Assembly: GCA_015698045.1 (NCBI GenBank)
Contig: BLAL01000315.1
Span: 825,703 to 889,702, forward strand
DNA length: 64,000 nucleotides
From: Rhizophagus clarus
Taxonomy: Eukaryota; Glomeromycota; Glomeromycetes; Glomerales; Glomeraceae
Direction of reading: 5' to 3'
Part shown: one piece after another, positions 34,900 to 47,665 of the stretch
Layout: every line of letters begins with the position of its first letter
How positions within the stretch are numbered: the first letter of the stretch is position 1
The notes under the pieces: model-generated
Databases searched by the model: none
What the model was told of the DNA's origin: nothing
What the model saw: the letters and a program-made list of their open reading frames with translations, nothing else
Made by a program: the position numbers and the translations under genes

Positions 34900-37299
34900 A
34901 TTATAGCGCCACCACTCTGCTAATAATTCATGTGACCTGATTTCGCATTGTACGTAGATTTTATTGATTTTTATTGTGCCGCGTTAACCATCTCTTTTTC
35001 TTCCCAACTTGTTTAATATTTTTCGAAGCAAAATATAAAATCACATAGACTATAATAAATATTTTTATTTAATATTTTATTTAGTTAAATAACTAGTATA
35101 GCGTTTTAATCTTAGATAATGTATCTATACATAAAAGTCAGCATTTGTGAAATATTTGTGAGGAGAAAGGAATACGACTTGAGTTTTTGCCATCTTATTC
35201 TTCCGATTATAATCCCGTAAGAATTTAATCTTCCATTATTTAAAAATTTATTGCTTACAGATCGAGCAAGCATTTTTTTATATTAAAAATTTTTTATGAC
35301 AATATCGTGATTGGGTAGAATCTGTAGAAAATCCAGTAGACGTGTTAAATTTCAGTTGTATAATAATTGGCAAAAATTTTGCTAAGGCGTGCTTTGAACA
35401 TCTGGATATTTATAAATTAAAATTAAATGTCAAAATTATTTGAACTTTAAAATTTATTGCTGAATAAAAGGAATTTATTATACAAATTAATAATTTTACT
35501 GAACTAAAAGTTATTGATCAGCATTTTTATAGTAAAGAAACAAACAATCTTAACAGAAACCTTAGATTTTTAAACAGCCATCAAATTACTGACTTCCATA
35601 TTGAACAATTTTTTTTTATATTTTCTGCAATATGAATTTAACATTATCATCATATCAATTTGGCATTCAAGATAATATTCAAAAAATGTCTGTTAACTCT
35701 TTATTAGGTTGTAAAAATTGAAAATATTTCATACAATAAAAGTATAAAAAAAAAGTTCATCCTGTCACCACGGCCCAGATAAACTTTCGAAATTTTGGAC
35801 TTCGGCTGTTGGAATTTGGAAAAAGATGCGTGTATTGAAACTTGAAATTAGTAAATGGAAAGTTAGTGAACATTAGTTAAGCATTAAATATTGTTTTTTA
35901 AATTTTTTTTCTTGTAGATACCTTCCTGGACGCCTGAATGTAAATTTTGGCCTTTGACTTCGATTTAGGAATGTTAGTAAGGTCTTTACTAACATTTCTT
36001 TCATTTGATACTTATCTGATATCAGGAAATTTTTTCTGTGCAAAATCCACAGGGAAATCCACATCAAATATCATGGAAATTTGCGGAAATCTGAATAGTT
36101 CCTATATTTTTCAAACATCCTGTAATGAAACATATAGTATTGACCTATTACATTATTTCTTAATAAAATATGTGGATCCACGTAAGATTTACAGAGAGAT
36201 ATATATAGAATTATAAAAATTTTGTGATGGAATGCCTTGAACCTGAGGTTTGTGATGCTAGTGATAATGAAAACAAATTTTTAAATTTTATTTTATTTTT
36301 GTGTTGCAGGTATATTATTAATATAATGGTGAATTGTTTTATAAAATTTCATTTAAAAACATGTAAAGAAATTTTTTTTTCTGACTTTATTTATCCTTAT
36401 TAATTTTATTATCAATTCTATTATAATAAATTGACTACAAAATAAGATTTACGTGAATCGGCAATTTTAAGCACATGTTTATTAACTACCATATTCTAAT
36501 GTATAGTGATATACATACATTTTTGTTAATTATACATTATAATAATCATGTGGTTGTACTGCTAACTAGTAACTACCATTAATATACATTTATACCAAAA
36601 AAAAATGTGATCAGAATAATCAAAGTAGTGGATGTTTTAAAAGCTAATTCTTTTTGTGATTTATGTGTAAAATATTGACCTATTCACTGCCTATTCCTTA
36701 TATATAACTTTATAATTGAATTTTATTGGTTATAATTTTTAATAAATTTTATTTAGTGCCAGTGTGATTGATAAAATGCATTATTATTTATTATTATTAT
36801 AAAAAAATATCAAAACAAAAAAAGAACACGCCACTAGGCAAACCAGAAACCTTTACGTTACAAGGCAAACCAGAAAAAAAACTCATCACCAGACGAACCA
36901 GGAAAAAAACCTGCCACCAGGCGGACCAAATAAACTATATAAAATAAAAAATTTGCCACCAAGGCGACTAGAAATGAATTAAAAAAAACCTATTCCTTAA
37001 TTCTTCTAAAAAATTTGATTAAATCGGCCAGCTTTAAAAAATTCTTTTTAAATAGAATAGGTCCCTTTTCATCTCTTCGTAAATGACAATCTTTTGATTC
37101 GTGCAGACTGATCCAACACCTGCAGCATTTTCCCTGGTAATTTTACTAAATATTCGGGCAGGTATTAAGACCATGCCCGTAATATTCACATAAGTAACAC
37201 AGATCTTTATATGAGCCGATAGGCGCAATCCAATTTGTCCTGCTAGATAAAGCAACCCCTTCTAACGTGCATATAAAATTTAAATTTGAACTGGGAGTT
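34900..37299. other. AT-rich DNA with few features apart from the 35.2-kb transposase relic
   Basis: No gene is recognised outside the IS630 fragment. From 36825 to 36990 a degenerate 33-bp repeat occurs (CACCAGGCGGACCA, CACTAGGCAAACCAGAAA). Short minus-strand frames at 35873-36067 and 37034-37255 have unremarkable composition and no identifiable motif. Confidence 0.45.
35170..35440 (+). pseudogene. 3' relic of an IS630/Tc1-like transposase
   Basis: The plus strand reads RLEFLPSYSSDYNP, then GTAAGAATTT...TTACAG (apparent intron 35218-35260), then IEQAFFYIKNFL, a stop, and QYRDWVESVENPVDVLNFSC. The SPDYNPIEQ-like block is the third acidic motif of IS630/Tc1 DDE enzymes. Only the last quarter of the gene is left. 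It is unrelated in detail to the two other Tc1 copies in the window. Confidence 0.65.
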
Positions 37300-37556
37300 A
37301 GTTCGAAAAAATTGGCAGGTTCGAGGAAATTGGGAAGATTGAAGAAATTGGTGAGATCAACAAAATTAAAGTCGTTAAGGGAGTTATTGATGATGAAGTT
37401 ATTGAAGAGTTTAAGGGTAGCGAAGAGCTTAAAGATGAAATTGAATCTGACAAGGATCTGTATATTGAGACTGGAGGAGAAGGAGAGACAATAGCAGAGA
37501 CATTAAGAGGAGAAGTAGAGATAATAGGAGGAGAGATAGTAGATGAAGTAGTGGTA
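37300..37556 (+). other. Possible acidic exon, unassigned
   Basis: One plus-strand frame is open from about 37310 to a GTAAGT at 37555 and encodes an acidic, repetitive protein (EEIGEINKIKVVKG, DDEVIEEFKGSEELKDEIES, GGEGETIAETLRGEVEIIGG). The purine-rich sequence also leaves a lysine-rich frame open, so this may be simple-sequence DNA. No preceding exon or start codon was found. Confidence 0.25.
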
Positions 37557-37949
37557 AGTCATTTTTATATTGCTAGTTAGTATTAAAATATACAGTATCA
37601 CTAACCTGATAGAGATATATACATCGGGAAAGTTATATCAGTTCAGATCTGCAGTGATCTGCGATTTTAGCAGATTGCCGCTTTTTTTTATACAATTTTG
37701 TTAAGAATCTGCGCAATACTGCAAAAATCAACCTGTCACGTTTTTTTAAAGATATTTCTATGAAGATTTGTGTTGATCGCCAAAATTGCAGATTTATCAA
37801 AAACTCTTGCGCAACAATCTTTGGAGATTTTCAAGATTTTTATTTTTACTTCGATAAGCTTTTCAGTTACTATAGCACTTTACATTAAACTTTTTTTTTT
37901 TCTTTTGTAAAAAACCGATTTATTTTTTTTTTAATTAAAAGTAAATTTT

Positions 37950-40900
37950 TTAGAATATATGTTTATTTAATAAAAACCTATTATCTTTGTCAAATCTTGG
38001 TATAACATGTGCCTCTTGGTAAATAGAACCGATTGGAATTACGTTATACTCTTTAGTATAATTCAACTGTGGGCATCCGTATAATTCGGGTTGTTCAGGA
38101 AAAATATCATATCAGCGAACAAGAGCAAGTTCGTATGGCTCTTTGGACGAACCTTGAAAGAATTTGAATATCAATAGTACCTTTCTGTCGAAGATAAAAT
38201 CTGTTAACTGAAAGACACTAAAGCGAAAAATCATTCTCTTAGTATTCTTTAAAATTTTGTACTTACTTTTCTGTACCATGATCCTTCAGCTGAACTATAT
38301 TGTTCTTGATCTTCTGCGGGAGTCACTGCAACGTTGCTGAACCATTCTTTACCTTGGAATTCTTTGCTTGTTCTTAAAATTTGACCATTCTCCAGGTGAA
38401 CTGATTCGTAAACCTTAATACAAAATTCGTCATTTTCAGATTCCTGTGAAGATGTGTCCAAAAAGGTGTCTAATGTCGGAATTACTTGAGACAATCCTTC
38501 GATAATATTTTTATGTGGCGGATTATTGGACTTTTTTAGAGATTTTATCTTTGTATCAATTGCGTCCAAGGATAATTCCCAAAGAAACTTTTCAAATCCA
38601 GTAGTCTTACGATAAACGAGTTTTCTGTCACTTGGAGTCAATTCTTTACGCTTTACCTGCAAAGAGTAATGTTAATTTATTTTAATACATTTTAAATTAA
38701 AATTTAAATTAATGAGCATCATTAACTGACAGCGTTTACTATTTGCTTCATTACTTCTTTTCGATTCGATGAACGGTAAGGATTTTTTACATAATATTTA
38801 TGGAGCGTTTCATAGGTTTCTATTGATAAACTGTTCAATGCTCCATATTTGCGGATTGCAGCGACTAAATATAATAAGAGTCAGTAAGAGACGGAATAAT
38901 AATGACTTAAAAAAAGTTAAATCTTACCCGCATGGTACCGCCAGCTATGTAGTTTAGGAAAACTACATTCTGTTACAGATAAAGTAGAGAAGATCTTCTT
39001 GAAATCAGCACACCAATCAATAATCGCATCCTTAATTATTCGATTAGAGGCTTGTTAACTAATTTCAGAGGTTAGTTAATTTTAACTTTTGCTAATTATA
39101 ATTACCTCGAAAACTTTTAATTCATTTTCGGTATATGATTCTTTCCTACTCATAATATACATTTTGCTAAACTTTACATAAAGGTTGTAAAGTTCATCGC
39201 AAGTTATTTGGTTCCATTCTTCAAAAATGTTATCTACTGCAAAGAGTGCAACTTTCATAATATGGCGATAGTCTGCAGCGGTAACCACTTTTAAATGGCC
39301 TACCTTACTTACAAGTTTTAGACCAGAAAATCGAGGAATTTGACGAAGGCGATCGTTAAAGACTTTTAGCAAATCTAATCCTCCGACATCTTTTAAGATT
39401 TCTTGTGTGAATTTAAATTGATACTTAAAAAGGCCAAGATCAATATGATGCATGCGATCAGGTACACAAGCTTCATAAATATTTAGATTTCTGCAAAAAA
39501 AAAATTAATTTAATTGTGATTGTGATTGTTTTCAAATAATTTCAATAGTAATATTTACGAGAATTTTCAGAACGCATTTTCGGTAGAATGTACAGAGTAA
39601 TCCTTTTCTTGATTATTCCTAATTACTTGCTGCATATTTTCGTGCGTTCTAGGAATTGCGCATTCAAGGTCCATTTTATTCAAGTCTTCTCGTAAAACCA
39701 TACAAGTATGGCATGGCATTTTGCAACGCGCCGACTTGTATGTTGCGGTTATATCATCGGCTTCAAGCATATCTGCAATGAAAAAAGAAATTCTTGCAGC
39801 AAACATCATTTCACGACCCTTAATTCTGAAATATAACCCATCAGATTTTTCTAGTATGGGCCGGAGCATAATATTAAAACACTTGTGGAATGTTTCACGC
39901 TGTAAAGCTTGAAAAGCTTCACTTGTTTTAACCCCTGAATCTTGAATCTTAGGTAAAAATCCTAGAAGAACTTTTGATTCTGGTGAATTTCGAATCTGAT
40001 TTGGTAGATTTCCAAGAGTTAGAAAAACTGGATGTCCTGAGGTTTTGCCGATTCCATCAAATGTTGTTGCATCTGAATACAAAATAACAGACAATAAGTT
40101 GTTCATGGGTGGAAGAAGTTTCTCTGTCTCTAGCCACCAGTCACATTCATACGGTTCTCCGTATATTCTTGTTTCACTTTTAGTGTCCTGCAAAACTTTT
40201 ACGACTCCTTTATGAACAAAATTATCAGCTACTTCCGGTCGCTGTACGAGGGCTTGAATTGCACGAAAAATCAGACGATAGTAAAGTTTAAAATCAACTC
40301 CAGCATAATTTGCGACAGATTTTTCTTTGAAATCTATTGAAGGTGAACTTATTTGATTGAGATAATCTTTACCATCTTTTGTTGATTTTGGCAATGGTGA
40401 TTTTTCTAAATTGCTATGCCTATTGAAAAATTTAATTATTTTATCTCCAACCTTATTGGAGATGTTACCCTCTACTATTAACTCCATGAATTCCCGATAT
40501 GCATCACTAGGCCATTCTGCGAAGTATTTAGGTTTATTCTTTCCTTCGATAGTATCCAAAGCATCATCTAAGCTTGCTCCCTGAAGATCTTCAGGATCGC
40601 AGTCAGTTTCTCTGAATGTTGCCGGTAATTGTGATTCTGTTTCTATATTTTCAGCACTCTCTCCAATAGTTTCTTCTGTTTCTCTATTTCGTACTTGACT
40701 TCGCAGATTGTAACGTGGTAGTTCTTCATAATCAACTTCTATTTCAATATCAATATCGTTGGCCTGTGGAGTACTTGGTGAAAAAGGCGTGTTAGTTTCT
40801 TGCGTGATTGCAACTGATGGATTCACAATTGGCATCGTCCATAAGGTTTCGTCATGTTCTGGTGTTTGAATAGACGATTCATCATGAAATCGCTGTTCAT

Positions 40901-41009
40901 TTACTCGAGGAATCGTTGTTCTTCCTTGGTGCATGGTATTAGCGTGTCACGTTAACCTACTAGCAGTTTTAAAATCTCTTTTACAGATTCTACAACGATA
41001 ATTATCCAT
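37950..41009 (-). pseudogene. Plavaka-type transposase with N-terminal C2H2 zinc finger
   Basis: Reading from ATG 41009, a C2H2 finger (YRCRICKRDF...HANTMH) carries a TGA at 40949-40947 in place of the usual Arg/Lys codon, a CGA-to-TGA change. Then comes a long exon (to about 39561) with an acidic region, NKPKYFAEWPSDAYREFMEL and the core VILYSDATTFDGIGKTSG, HPVFLTLGNLPNQIR, LLGFLPKIQ and CKMPCHTC. It ends in a TGA at 39569-39567 that probably replaces Trp (NAFW). Further exons: 39492-39107 (MHHIDLGLFKYQFKF), about 39056-38930, about 38876-38730, 38662-38250 (KRKELTPSDRKLVYRKTTGF) and a last part to 37950 (YGCPQLNYTKEYNVIPIGSI, IPRFDKDN). The DDE core plus LTLGN and the HHIDLG block are typical of Plavaka (KDZ/CACTA-related) transposases. 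No terminal repeats were found. Confidence 0.8.
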
Positions 41010-41629
41010 ATTTTTTTACTAGAATTCGAAGTCTTATCTACGATTATGAAGCAATTGAGTTGATACTTGTCGAGAATTTCTGAATTAAAAAAAATTTAAG
41101 ATTTATTAATTAATCAAAAAATGATCTTTTTATATTTTATATTAATTTATTTTAATTTCGTATTAATTGACATTATTAATTTTGACATTATATTAATTTA
41201 CTTTAATTAATTTTGACATTATATTAATTTACTTTAATTAATTTTGACATTATATTAATTTACTTTAATTAATTTTACACATTATATTAATTTACTTTAA
41301 TTTATTTTATACATTTAAATTTATTTTAACATTATATTAATTTACTTTCATATATTAATTTATTTATTTTAGTCTGAAATATAACGAAGGGTTGCATAAT
41401 TATTCCGAAGTGTAACAAAGGGATATGTAATTCTATCAAAGGTGATACGTAGGGCTTCGATCAGTTTCAGTAATTACCGAACCGTACCGATCAGTTTCGG
41501 TATCAGAGCGGTTTCAGTTTTCATGGTTTACCGAACTGAACCTGTCGGTATATTTACCAATCGGTTTCAGTAATTTCAGTTTTGGTACCAGTTTTGCGAT
41601 TTACCGAACTGATTTACCAATTTAAAAAA

Positions 41630-43070
41630 TGTTTATTTTTTTAAGAAAAATGTTTTTTGTTCAATAAAAGAACGTTTTTACAACATTTTTTTATTAAAAT
41701 ATTAAAAAAGTTGCGAAAACATTCTTATGTTAAATAATTTAATGAAAAAAAAATGTTTCGCATTTATTAAATAGTTTAATTAAAAAAAATAAACGTTTCG
41801 CTACGTTTTTTTAACAGCATTAATAAAAACGTTGCGAAAACATTTTTTTATTTGATAATTACACATAAAAAAACGTCATTTTTTATTTGTAGATTTAACG
41901 AAAAAAAAAGTTTCTGCACCGTTTTTGATTCCAAACGTTGCAAAACGTTTTTTAACTGCATTAATTAAAAACGTCGTGAAATGTTTTTTAACTGCATTAA
42001 TTAAAAATGTCACGAAACATTTTTTAACTGCATTAATTAAAAACGTCGCGAAACATTTTTTAATTTAATTTATACATAAAAAACGTTGTGCTCAACGTTT
42101 TTAACTATAAAAAATGTTGCAAAATGTTTTTTATTTATAGATTTAACGAAAAAAAATGGGTTCGCAATGTTTTTTTAAAAACGTTGCAAAACGTTTTTTA
42201 CTTATAAATTAATAAAAAAAAACTGTAGTTCGCAACGTTTTTTAACTATATTGATAAAAAATGTTGCGAAACGTTTTTTATTTATAGATTTAACAAAAAA
42301 AAACATTTTCGCAATGTTTTTTTGAAAACGTTGCAAAACGTTTTTTACTTATGAATCAATAAAAAAACGTGTTCGCAACGTTTTTTAACTCCATTAATTA
42401 AAAACGTTGCGAAACGTTTTTTATTTAAGAAATTAACAAAAAAAAACGGTTTCGCAATGTTTTTTTTAAAAATGTTGCAAACCGTTTTTTACATATGAAT
42501 TAATAAAAAAAAACGTAGTTCGCAACGTTTTTTTTAACTCATTAATTAAAGACATGGCGAAAACGTTGTGTTCAACATTTTTTATTTAAGAAATTAACGA
42601 AAAAAAAATGGTTTCGCAATGTTTTTTTTAAAAACGTTGCAAAACGTTTTTTACATATGAATTAATAAAAAAAAAGTATTTCGCAACGTTTTTTTAACTC
42701 ATTAATTAAAGATGTTGCGAAAACATTGTGCTCAACGTTTTTAACTATATTGATAAAAAACGTTGCGAAACGTTTTTTATTTATAGATTTAACAAAAAAA
42801 AAACATTTTCGCAATGTTTTTTTTAAATACGTTGCAAAGCATTTTTACTTATGAATCGATAAAAAAAAACGTTGTTCGCAATGTTTTTTAACTCCATTTT
42901 AATTAAAAACGTTGCAAAACATTTTTTATTTAAGAAATTAACGAAAAAAAAAATGGATTCGTAATGTTTTTTTTTAAAAATGTTACAAAACGTTTTTTAC
43001 ATATGAATTAATAAAAAAACGTAGTTCGCAACGTCTTTTAACTTATTAATTAAGAAAGTAACGAAAAAAT
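41630..43070. repeat. Subterminal inverted-motif array of the hAT element
   Basis: About 25 copies of GTTGCGAAACGTTTTTTA or its inverse TTCGCAACGTTTTTTAACT alternate with ATTAATTAAAAA and TATTTATAGATTTAACGAAAA spacers. A smaller counterpart lies at 46600-47060 at the other end. In hAT elements subterminal motifs are transposase-binding sites; that role is inferred here. Confidence 0.8.
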
Positions 43071-43453
43071 ATTTTCGCTCTGGATTCCAGTCATACCGTA
43101 TTGATTCAGTAATATGACCAGTATCAGTATTCTGATTTATCGAACCAAATCCGTTTGGTAAATTTGATTTAGATTTTGGAAATTTACCGAATAGGTTTCA
43201 GAAATTTACCGAACTTGATTTTCAGTACCGAATGGATTTCAGTAAATTGCCGATTTTATAATTTATCAAACCGAATGATGATTCATTTACCGAATTTCTG
43301 CAGATTGATCTTATCGATTTTAATCTATTTTTTACATTTTTTTTATCTCCAATTTTTTTCTCTCAGCTAATTATATAAAATTATAATTCTAATTATAATA
43401 ATTTTATTTCTAATTATAATAATCTTAATTTTAATTCATTTTTATATATAATA

Positions 43454-46268
43454 ATGACTTCTGGGTCTGGAGAGAATCAAGTTGAATATGACATTGAGGA
43501 AGAGGTTGAGACTGAGACCGAAGAAAATCAAGTTGAACATGAACATGATGCTAAAACTGAAGAAGAGCAGGGCGAAAAAAATAATGATCATGAAGTGGAA
43601 GATTTGCATGTTGAGAAAACTAATATGAAGCATAATTATAAACGTAGTTGGATTTAGGAACACTTTACATATGACGAAACTGAAAAGAAAGCAAAATGCA
43701 ACCACTGCAAAACATTAATTATTTGTAATAAAGGAAGTACGTCAGGAATGGCCAGTCATATTAAAAGTAAACATAAGTTAATTAAAGAAAAAGAAAAAAA
43801 GCAACTTACAATACGTGAAACTATTAATAATTCTGAAGCAATTGTAAGTATAATGTTCTTTTCTTTTTAAAATAAATATTTGATTTATGGGTTGTAATGA
43901 TAAATAATTTTGTATATTGAATATATGAATATTTTTAATTTATAAATTTATAAACTCATGTATTTATTAATATTCATATTTAGATATATAATAAAGATTC
44001 TTTTAAAAAATTCCTTATTTGATGGATTGTAAAAGATGATCTTCCTTTTACGTGTGTTGAATCTGAAGATTTTTGTAACATGATTTATCTTTTACGCAAA
44101 GATTCATTCATTCCATCTGCAGATACTGTCAAAAATTATATTATGACATTTTATGAAAATAGTCATAAAAAAATTGCTTTAATTTTACAGGTATATTAAT
44201 GTTTTTTAATAATAATATTTTTATTAATTGATTTTACCATTTATTATTTTAATTTTGTAGAATACATCTAGTAAAATTTCTTTTACAATAGACGCTTGGA
44301 CTTCATCAAATAATTATTCCTTTTTAGGAATAACAGCCCATTGGGTTACTGAAAGTTGGGAATTAAAAAGTATCCTTTTAGATTTTATTAAGCTTGAAAG
44401 GCCACACTCAGGAGCTAATATTAAGGAAGCTTTTTTAAAAAGTTTGAAAAATTTTGAAATTAAATCAAAGGTTAGTTTTTTTATAAATAATACTATAATA
44501 ATTTAAAAAAAAAATTAATTTAAAAAAAATTTTATATAGATCCTTGGGGTAACAACAGATAATGCGAGTAATAATATCACATTTCTCAAAGCTGTTGAAG
44601 ATGATCTTTCTCAAAAATATATTTATTTTAATAGTGATGATAAGCATGTTAGATGCTTGGCTCATGTAATTAATTTAGCTGCACAACAAGCCCTTATTAC
44701 ACTTAAAGCTGTAGAAAATGATGAAACATCAGATGAAGAAGTTGGTAGTTTAATACGTAAGGTAAATATTTTTTTTATGGTTATTACTGTTATTTAACTA
44801 ATAAATTTATTAAAAATTATGTTACCTTTTAGCTTTGTACTCTTGTAAAAAAAATAAAAGCATCACCTCAACAAGAAAATAAATTCAAAGCTCAATGTAA
44901 AGCTGCAAATGTTCCAAATCTTAATGTTATGCTAGATGTTCGTACTAGGTGGAATTCCACATACGACATGCTTGTAAGGGCAAGAAAGCTCAAGGAAGTA
45001 AGTTTGTTGTTCTATTATTTATTTTAATAATTTATTAAAAATAATTATATTTTTTTTTTAGCCTCTTAATACATTAAGTAATAGTGATCCAACCCTTCGT
45101 CCATTTACTATCAATGAAGAAGAATGGGTTCATTTATTAGAAATAGAAGAGTTATTAAAAGTTAAATTTTAATATTATGCATGTAATTATATATTTCTAT
45201 AGTTTTGATTTTTTTTTTTTTTTTTTTTTTTTTAGTGTTTTGCCAAAGCAACAAAGCAAATTTGTGGGAAAACATATCCAACAATATCATACGTAATTCC
45301 TATATATAATATTTTATTAAATAAATTAGAAGATTTTTGTGATACTCCAAATCGATTTGAAAATGGCAAAGTAAATTGAATTTTTATTTAATATTTTAAT
45401 AATTTTACATTATATGTAATTTAAATTTATTTTTTAATAGGAAGCGGCAACCAATGCCATTAATAAGCTTAAAACTTATTATAATAAAACTGATTCAACT
45501 TTATATGCAGTATCTTTGAGTAAGTTATTATTAAGTTGATTTAATTTTAATAATTTTAATAAATTTTTTTTTATATTTTGTTATAGTTTTAGACCCACGT
45601 CTTAAAATAGAATATATGAAAGATAATGAATGGGAAAGAAAATGGATCGATAAAACAAAAAAAAATGTGAGTTTTATTTGTTTTATTTAGATTATATTAT
45701 AATTTTTCATTTAATACATATTGTATACCAATTTAATAGGTATCTAAACTCTATAAGACATTATATGCGCCTCAAGAAACTCAAAATACTAATATAGAAT
45801 ATAATTCTTCAGATGAGGATCTTGTTTCACATATTTCCAAATGGCGCCGTATTGAATCAGTAAGTGAATTTGATCGTTATCTCAAGGCTGATCGAGCACA
45901 AGCTTTGTGTGATATTTTAAATTGGTGGAAAGTAAGTTTATTATTTTAAAGAGTATTTATTTAATTAAATATTTGTAACAATTTTTTAATCATAGCGACA
46001 TGAAGAAGAATACCCAAATTTATCGAATATGGCTAGAGACTACCTTGGGATTCCAGGTTATTAATTTGTTTTTATTTCACTATTCAATAATATTTATTAA
46101 TATAAAAAATATTAATATTTTATTTGGTAGCAACAAGTACCCCCCTCTGAACGTATTTTTTCAAGCGCTGCTGATGTAATAACATATGATAGAGCAAGTC
46201 TTGCTCCCGAAATCGTACGTGCAGTTATGTGTCTAAAACATTGGTTTCGTTCAGGTGTTTTAGATTAA
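43454..46268 (+). pseudogene. hAT transposase (BED finger, RNase-H core, C-terminal dimerisation domain)
   Basis: The first exon starts at ATG 43454 with an acidic head, then a BED zinc finger (KKAKCNHCKT...MASHIKSKHK). A TAG at 43655-43657 lies just before it, in the position of the second Trp of the usual W-W-F-like motif. About eleven introns of 60-150 bp with GTAAGT/TAG borders follow (for example 43845-43982, 44190-44260, 44471-44538, 44762-44833, 44999-45060). The core reads TIDAWTSSNNYSFLGITAHW and GVTTDNASNN. The hAT C-terminal dimerisation block is near 46020-46268 (DYLGIP, then SERIFSSAADVITYDRASLAPE and MCLKHWF). A run of six C at 46140-46145 appears one base too long and shifts the frame after STP. 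The two lesions make this copy probably inactive. Family and domain order are clear. Confidence 0.88.
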
Positions 46269-47665
46269 ATTTTAACGTAGAACATATATGTGACACAGTA
46301 AATTTTTTTTTTTAAAATTTTTAATTGGGTTTATTAGTTTTTTATTTTTTCTATTAATTTTGACCCAATTTTATTATATGAATTTCGTTATTTGTAGTTT
46401 TGACATAAAGATTGTAAATAAATATTTAGTATGTTTCTTAAAAAAAAAGAATCAAAAAAATTGTAATACATAATTTGCGTAATGCATTTACGTATATTCC
46501 TTTTATTGATGTATTATTAATTATTATAAACCGAACTAAATAGTTTTTCTTAATCAATTTAATGAAAAAAAAGAACGTTTTTATTGCTTTAATAAAAAAA
46601 CGTTATGAAACGTTTTTTTTTACAGTAGCAATACCATACATTCAAATTGCAAATGAACAAAGTGAAAAAAGATTGTGATTGGAAAATTAATAAGAAAATA
46701 AATTATCATACTCGTTATTGTAATACATGCTGCTAAGCCACATTAATTTTTTCACAATTGTAATATAAAAGTTATAAAAAAAAACGTTGCGAAACGTTTT
46801 TTTATGATATTTGCGAAATTAATAAAAAACATTTTTTTACAACATTGCGAAACGATTTTACATTTCGCAACTTTTTTTTTGCATAACCAATGATAACGTT
46901 TTTTTACAGCATTTCGCAACGTTTTTTTGCGAAATTAATAAAAAAAAATTGCGAAATATTTTTTTACAACATTTCGCACCGTTTTTATCATTCTAATAAA
47001 AAAATATATTGCAAAACGTCATTTTTTTGTCAATTAAACGGCTTCGCATCTTTTTTTTAATACATAACTTATCGGTAATTCAGTTCAGTTTTCGATAATT
47101 ACCGACTGGTATCGGTATTGATGATTACTGAAACTGATCGGTTTTGATAATCACTAATACCGATACCAATCAATTCGGTTCAGTATCAGTTTTTGCAAAA
47201 ATCGTACTGAACTGAACTGATCAGAGCCTTAGTGATACGAATGTTTTTAACAATGTTGCTGATTTATTTCTAGTATCTTATTAGTTAATTCCATATTAAT
47301 CACTAATATCGATAGGAGTTGATGCGAATTTTACCGACAATTTATCGTGTAAGCCACCGTTAATATTGTTAGTGCGAAGTTAGTATTTATCAATATTCAA
47401 ATTGATAGAATTTTTCTTTTTTTAATTTACTCTAGCGCTTTTTTCCTGTTAACGTAAGTTTTTTTTTTTACTTTTTTGTGTATTTTTTTTTTCTTTTTGG
47501 TAATAACTATATAATTTTTTCTCTTTGATACATACATAATTTTTTTTTTTGACTCTTGTCGACGTAATTTTTTCTTTTTCAATTCTTGGCGTAATTCTTG
47601 ATTTTTCTTGATTCTCTTTGACGTAATTTTTTCTTTGATTTTAGTTGAAGTAATTTTTTACTATC

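Larger units (their letters stand above)
41450..47231 (+). mobile_element. hAT element, near-autonomous, 5.8 kb
   Basis: The ends TAGGGCTTCGATCAGTTTCA (from 41450) and, reversed from 47231, TAAGGCTCTGATCAGTTCAG are flanked by the perfect 8-bp duplication GTGATACG (41442-41449 and 47232-47239). Both ends carry hundreds of bases of inverted AAAAACGTTGCGAAACGTTTTTTA motifs. The centre contains a multi-exon hAT transposase gene. The ends and subterminal motif match the two approximately 980-bp MITEs at 18615 and 24010, so this is their autonomous-type parent family. The ends of this copy are more diverged (TTCGATCAG instead of TCCGATCGG), which suggests it is older than the MITE at 24010. Confidence 0.95.
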
